DNA of 64,000 bases from JBBRHH01 sp963788015. GTDB taxonomy: Bacteria; Planctomycetota; Phycisphaerae; Tepidisphaerales; Tepidisphaeraceae. The first letter of the stretch is position 1. Each line of letters opens with the position of its first letter. A model generated the notes under the pieces. It did not search any database. It was not told the DNA's origin and worked only from the letters and a program-made list of their open reading frames with translations. Both the position numbers and the translations under genes were made by a program. Positions 62,675 through 64,000 of the stretch are shown piece after piece. The stretch lies in assembly GCA_963788015.1 (NCBI GenBank), contig CAWBEY010000012.1, forward strand, positions 620,001 through 684,000, written 5' to 3'.

Positions 62675-63737
62675 ATGATCCGCGTCCTGCACCTCCTCCC
62701 CCACCACGCCGATTTCCAAACCGCCCGGTCAGTCCAGCAGCTCGCCGCCGACCGTTCCGGCCTCATCTCCTCCACCACCCGCACCATCGGCCCCGCCGGC
62801 CATTTCCCCACCCTTCCCCGCGCCCCTCTTCTCCTTCCCCCACGACTCCACCTTCGACCTCCTCCACGCGTGGGGCCACACCGCCCTCACCCTCGCCGCC
62901 CTCAAAACCCGCCGCCCCATCCTCTTCTCCCCAACCCATCCCATCCGCCCCCTCTCCATCCGCTGGCCGCGCGCCATCATGCCCTACCGCAACCTCCACA
63001 TTCTCCTCCCCACCACCACCCTCCACCGCGCCTTCGTCGGCCGCGGCATCGACCCCGCCCGCTGCCACCTCATCCGCCCCGGCGTCGATTTCTCACGCAT
63101 CCGCCGCCGCCGCGACCCCGATCTCCGCCGCGCCCTCGGCTTCAACAACGACGATCACGTCTTCCTCACCATCGGCGAATCCACCCGCCCCGCCAACCAC
63201 CGCCTGGCCATCTGGGCCATTGCCCTCATCCACGAAACCGACCGCCACGCCAAAATCCTCTCCTGGGGCCGCGGCGACGCCGCCCCCTCCCTCGCCGCCT
63301 TCGGCGCCTCCCTCCGCCGCCCCGGCCTTTTCCGCGACGCTCAGCAAGCCCTCCGCCGTCCCCTCGAATTCGAAGATCTCCTCCCCGCCGCCGACACCCT
63401 TCTCATCACCGCCAGCGGCATCGTCCCCACCCTTCCCATCTCCATCGCCATGGCCGCCGCCCTCCCCATCGTCTCCACCGTCACCTCCACCATCAGCGAA
63501 CTTTTAGAAGACCGCCACACCGCCCTCATGACCGGCCAAGCCTCCCCCCAACCCCTGGCCCGCCGAATCCTAGACCTCCGCGACGACCCCACCCTCCAAT
63601 GGCGCCTCGCCGACACCGCCCGCACCGAAGCCTACCAACACTGCTCCCTAACCCGCTCCCTCGACCAGCACCGCACTCTCTACCAGCAACTGGTAACCGG
63701 CCACAAGGAAATCGGTGCGGACTATTCCCACCATTAG
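62675..63737 (+). CDS. GT4-like glycosyltransferase, frameshifted
   Basis: Start MIRVLHLLPHHADFQTARSV at 62675, with a frame break near 62810 before 'STFDLLHAWGHTALTLAALK'. The donor half: 'YRNLHILLPTTTLHRAFVGR', 'RCHLIRPGVDFSRIRRRRDP', 'HVFLTIGESTRPANHRLAIW', and 'LPISIAMAAALPIVSTVTST' with 'ISELLEDRHTALMTGQASPQ'. The E-x7-E motif is degenerate (a Ser/Ala-rich segment), so activity is uncertain. About 354 residues joined. No other glycan genes adjacent; shares GC-rich codon use with its neighbours. Confidence 0.7.
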
Positions 63738-63789
63738 AACGTCGGCCAATGAACTACAGCCGAGCGCGAATAGGCCGGCCCGAAAAGTT

Positions 63790-64000
63790 CTAGGCTGTCG
63801 GGGCCGATGGCACCTTCACTTCCAGAAAATGCCACTGATTGATTCGCTCCCACCCAAATAAATATTCATTCGCCAACTCGACGGCGACTTCCTCGCGACC
63901 CTTGGACTGTGGATAGGCCAGCCGGTTTCCCGGCTTTGTCCGGTGGCCATCGTGCATACAGAACACCGTGCCCACACCACGGTCTGATTTGTTCACATAC
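63790..64000 (-). CDS. Hypothetical protein, C-terminal part
   Basis: About 70 codons open to the right edge of the window, ending at 63790 with 'QWHFLEVKVPSAPTA'. Contains 'DRGVGTVFCMHDGHRTKPGN' and 'EEVAVELANEYLFGW'. Family not recognised; the 5' part lies outside the window. Confidence 0.35.
   Translation of the reverse strand, partial: YVNKSDRGVGTVFCMHDGHRTKPGNRLAYPQSKGREEVAVELANEYLFGWERINQWHFLEVKVPSAPTA

Noticed and set aside
62263..63793. Pro/Ser/Arg-rich frames of over 400 codons overlapping the last glycosyltransferase
   Set aside because: Extreme low complexity; the GT4 motifs lie in the other frame.

Overview
The window is a high-GC bacterial contig that looks like a member of Planctomycetota, plausibly a Phycisphaerae-type lineage. 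The class-level placement is inference. The supporting evidence is two DUF1501 Tat-exported proteins, one of them directly downstream of a PSCyt1/DUF1549/DUF1553 cytochrome protein; two secreted proteins with the planctomycete-type N-terminal 'LEPR'-like motif; a Uma2 nuclease; and FHA, HDOD and USP-type regulators. I saw no rRNA, tRNA or CRISPR.

Layout. 1-5.1 kb: sugar-isomerase fragment, EEP-family hydrolase, a secreted calpain-type protease with RTX-like repeats, a P-II protein, small regulators and an MDR oxidoreductase. 5.1-10 kb: an accessory zone with a RAYT (REP-associated tyrosine transposase) gene inside about ten copies of a palindromic repeat, with truncated RAYT, IS4 and O-GlcNAc-transferase remnants and a secreted serine hydrolase built from tandem repeats. 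10-24.8 kb, mostly minus strand: BNR/sialidase-like protein, two large proteins of likely glycosyltransferase type, DEAD-box helicase, DNA methylase, amino-acid permease-USP fusion, NUDIX, rsmB and fmt. 24.8-43.4 kb: DUF1501, carB, methyltransferases, SirB1-type protein, GT4, HDOD, Uma2, FHA/Sel1, tsaC/sua5 and ackA. 43.7-48.5 kb: DUF1501 plus the giant PSCyt1 protein. 48.6-56.6 kb: a type I restriction-modification operon (hsdM-hsdS-hsdR) that also encodes an XRE/ImmA protease, a PIN-like DUF4411 protein and a YgjP-type metallopeptidase. 57.8-63.7 kb: VOC and GNAT proteins, the folP-cdaA-cdaR(ybbR) cluster and a glycosyltransferase.

Two themes cut across the window. First, about twenty genes, including essential ones such as carB and tsaC, can only be read through one or more single-base frameshifts, often next to G/C runs. 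Most are probably assembly errors, but the type I R-M locus is clearly denser in them. Where I give one span for such a gene, it joins the frames I could reconnect by family motifs. Second, the contig carries several classes of small repeat: RAYT-linked palindromes, heptanucleotide tandem arrays, two 10 x 11-bp minisatellites and GC-rich hairpins. Three of these sit inside the carB reading frame.
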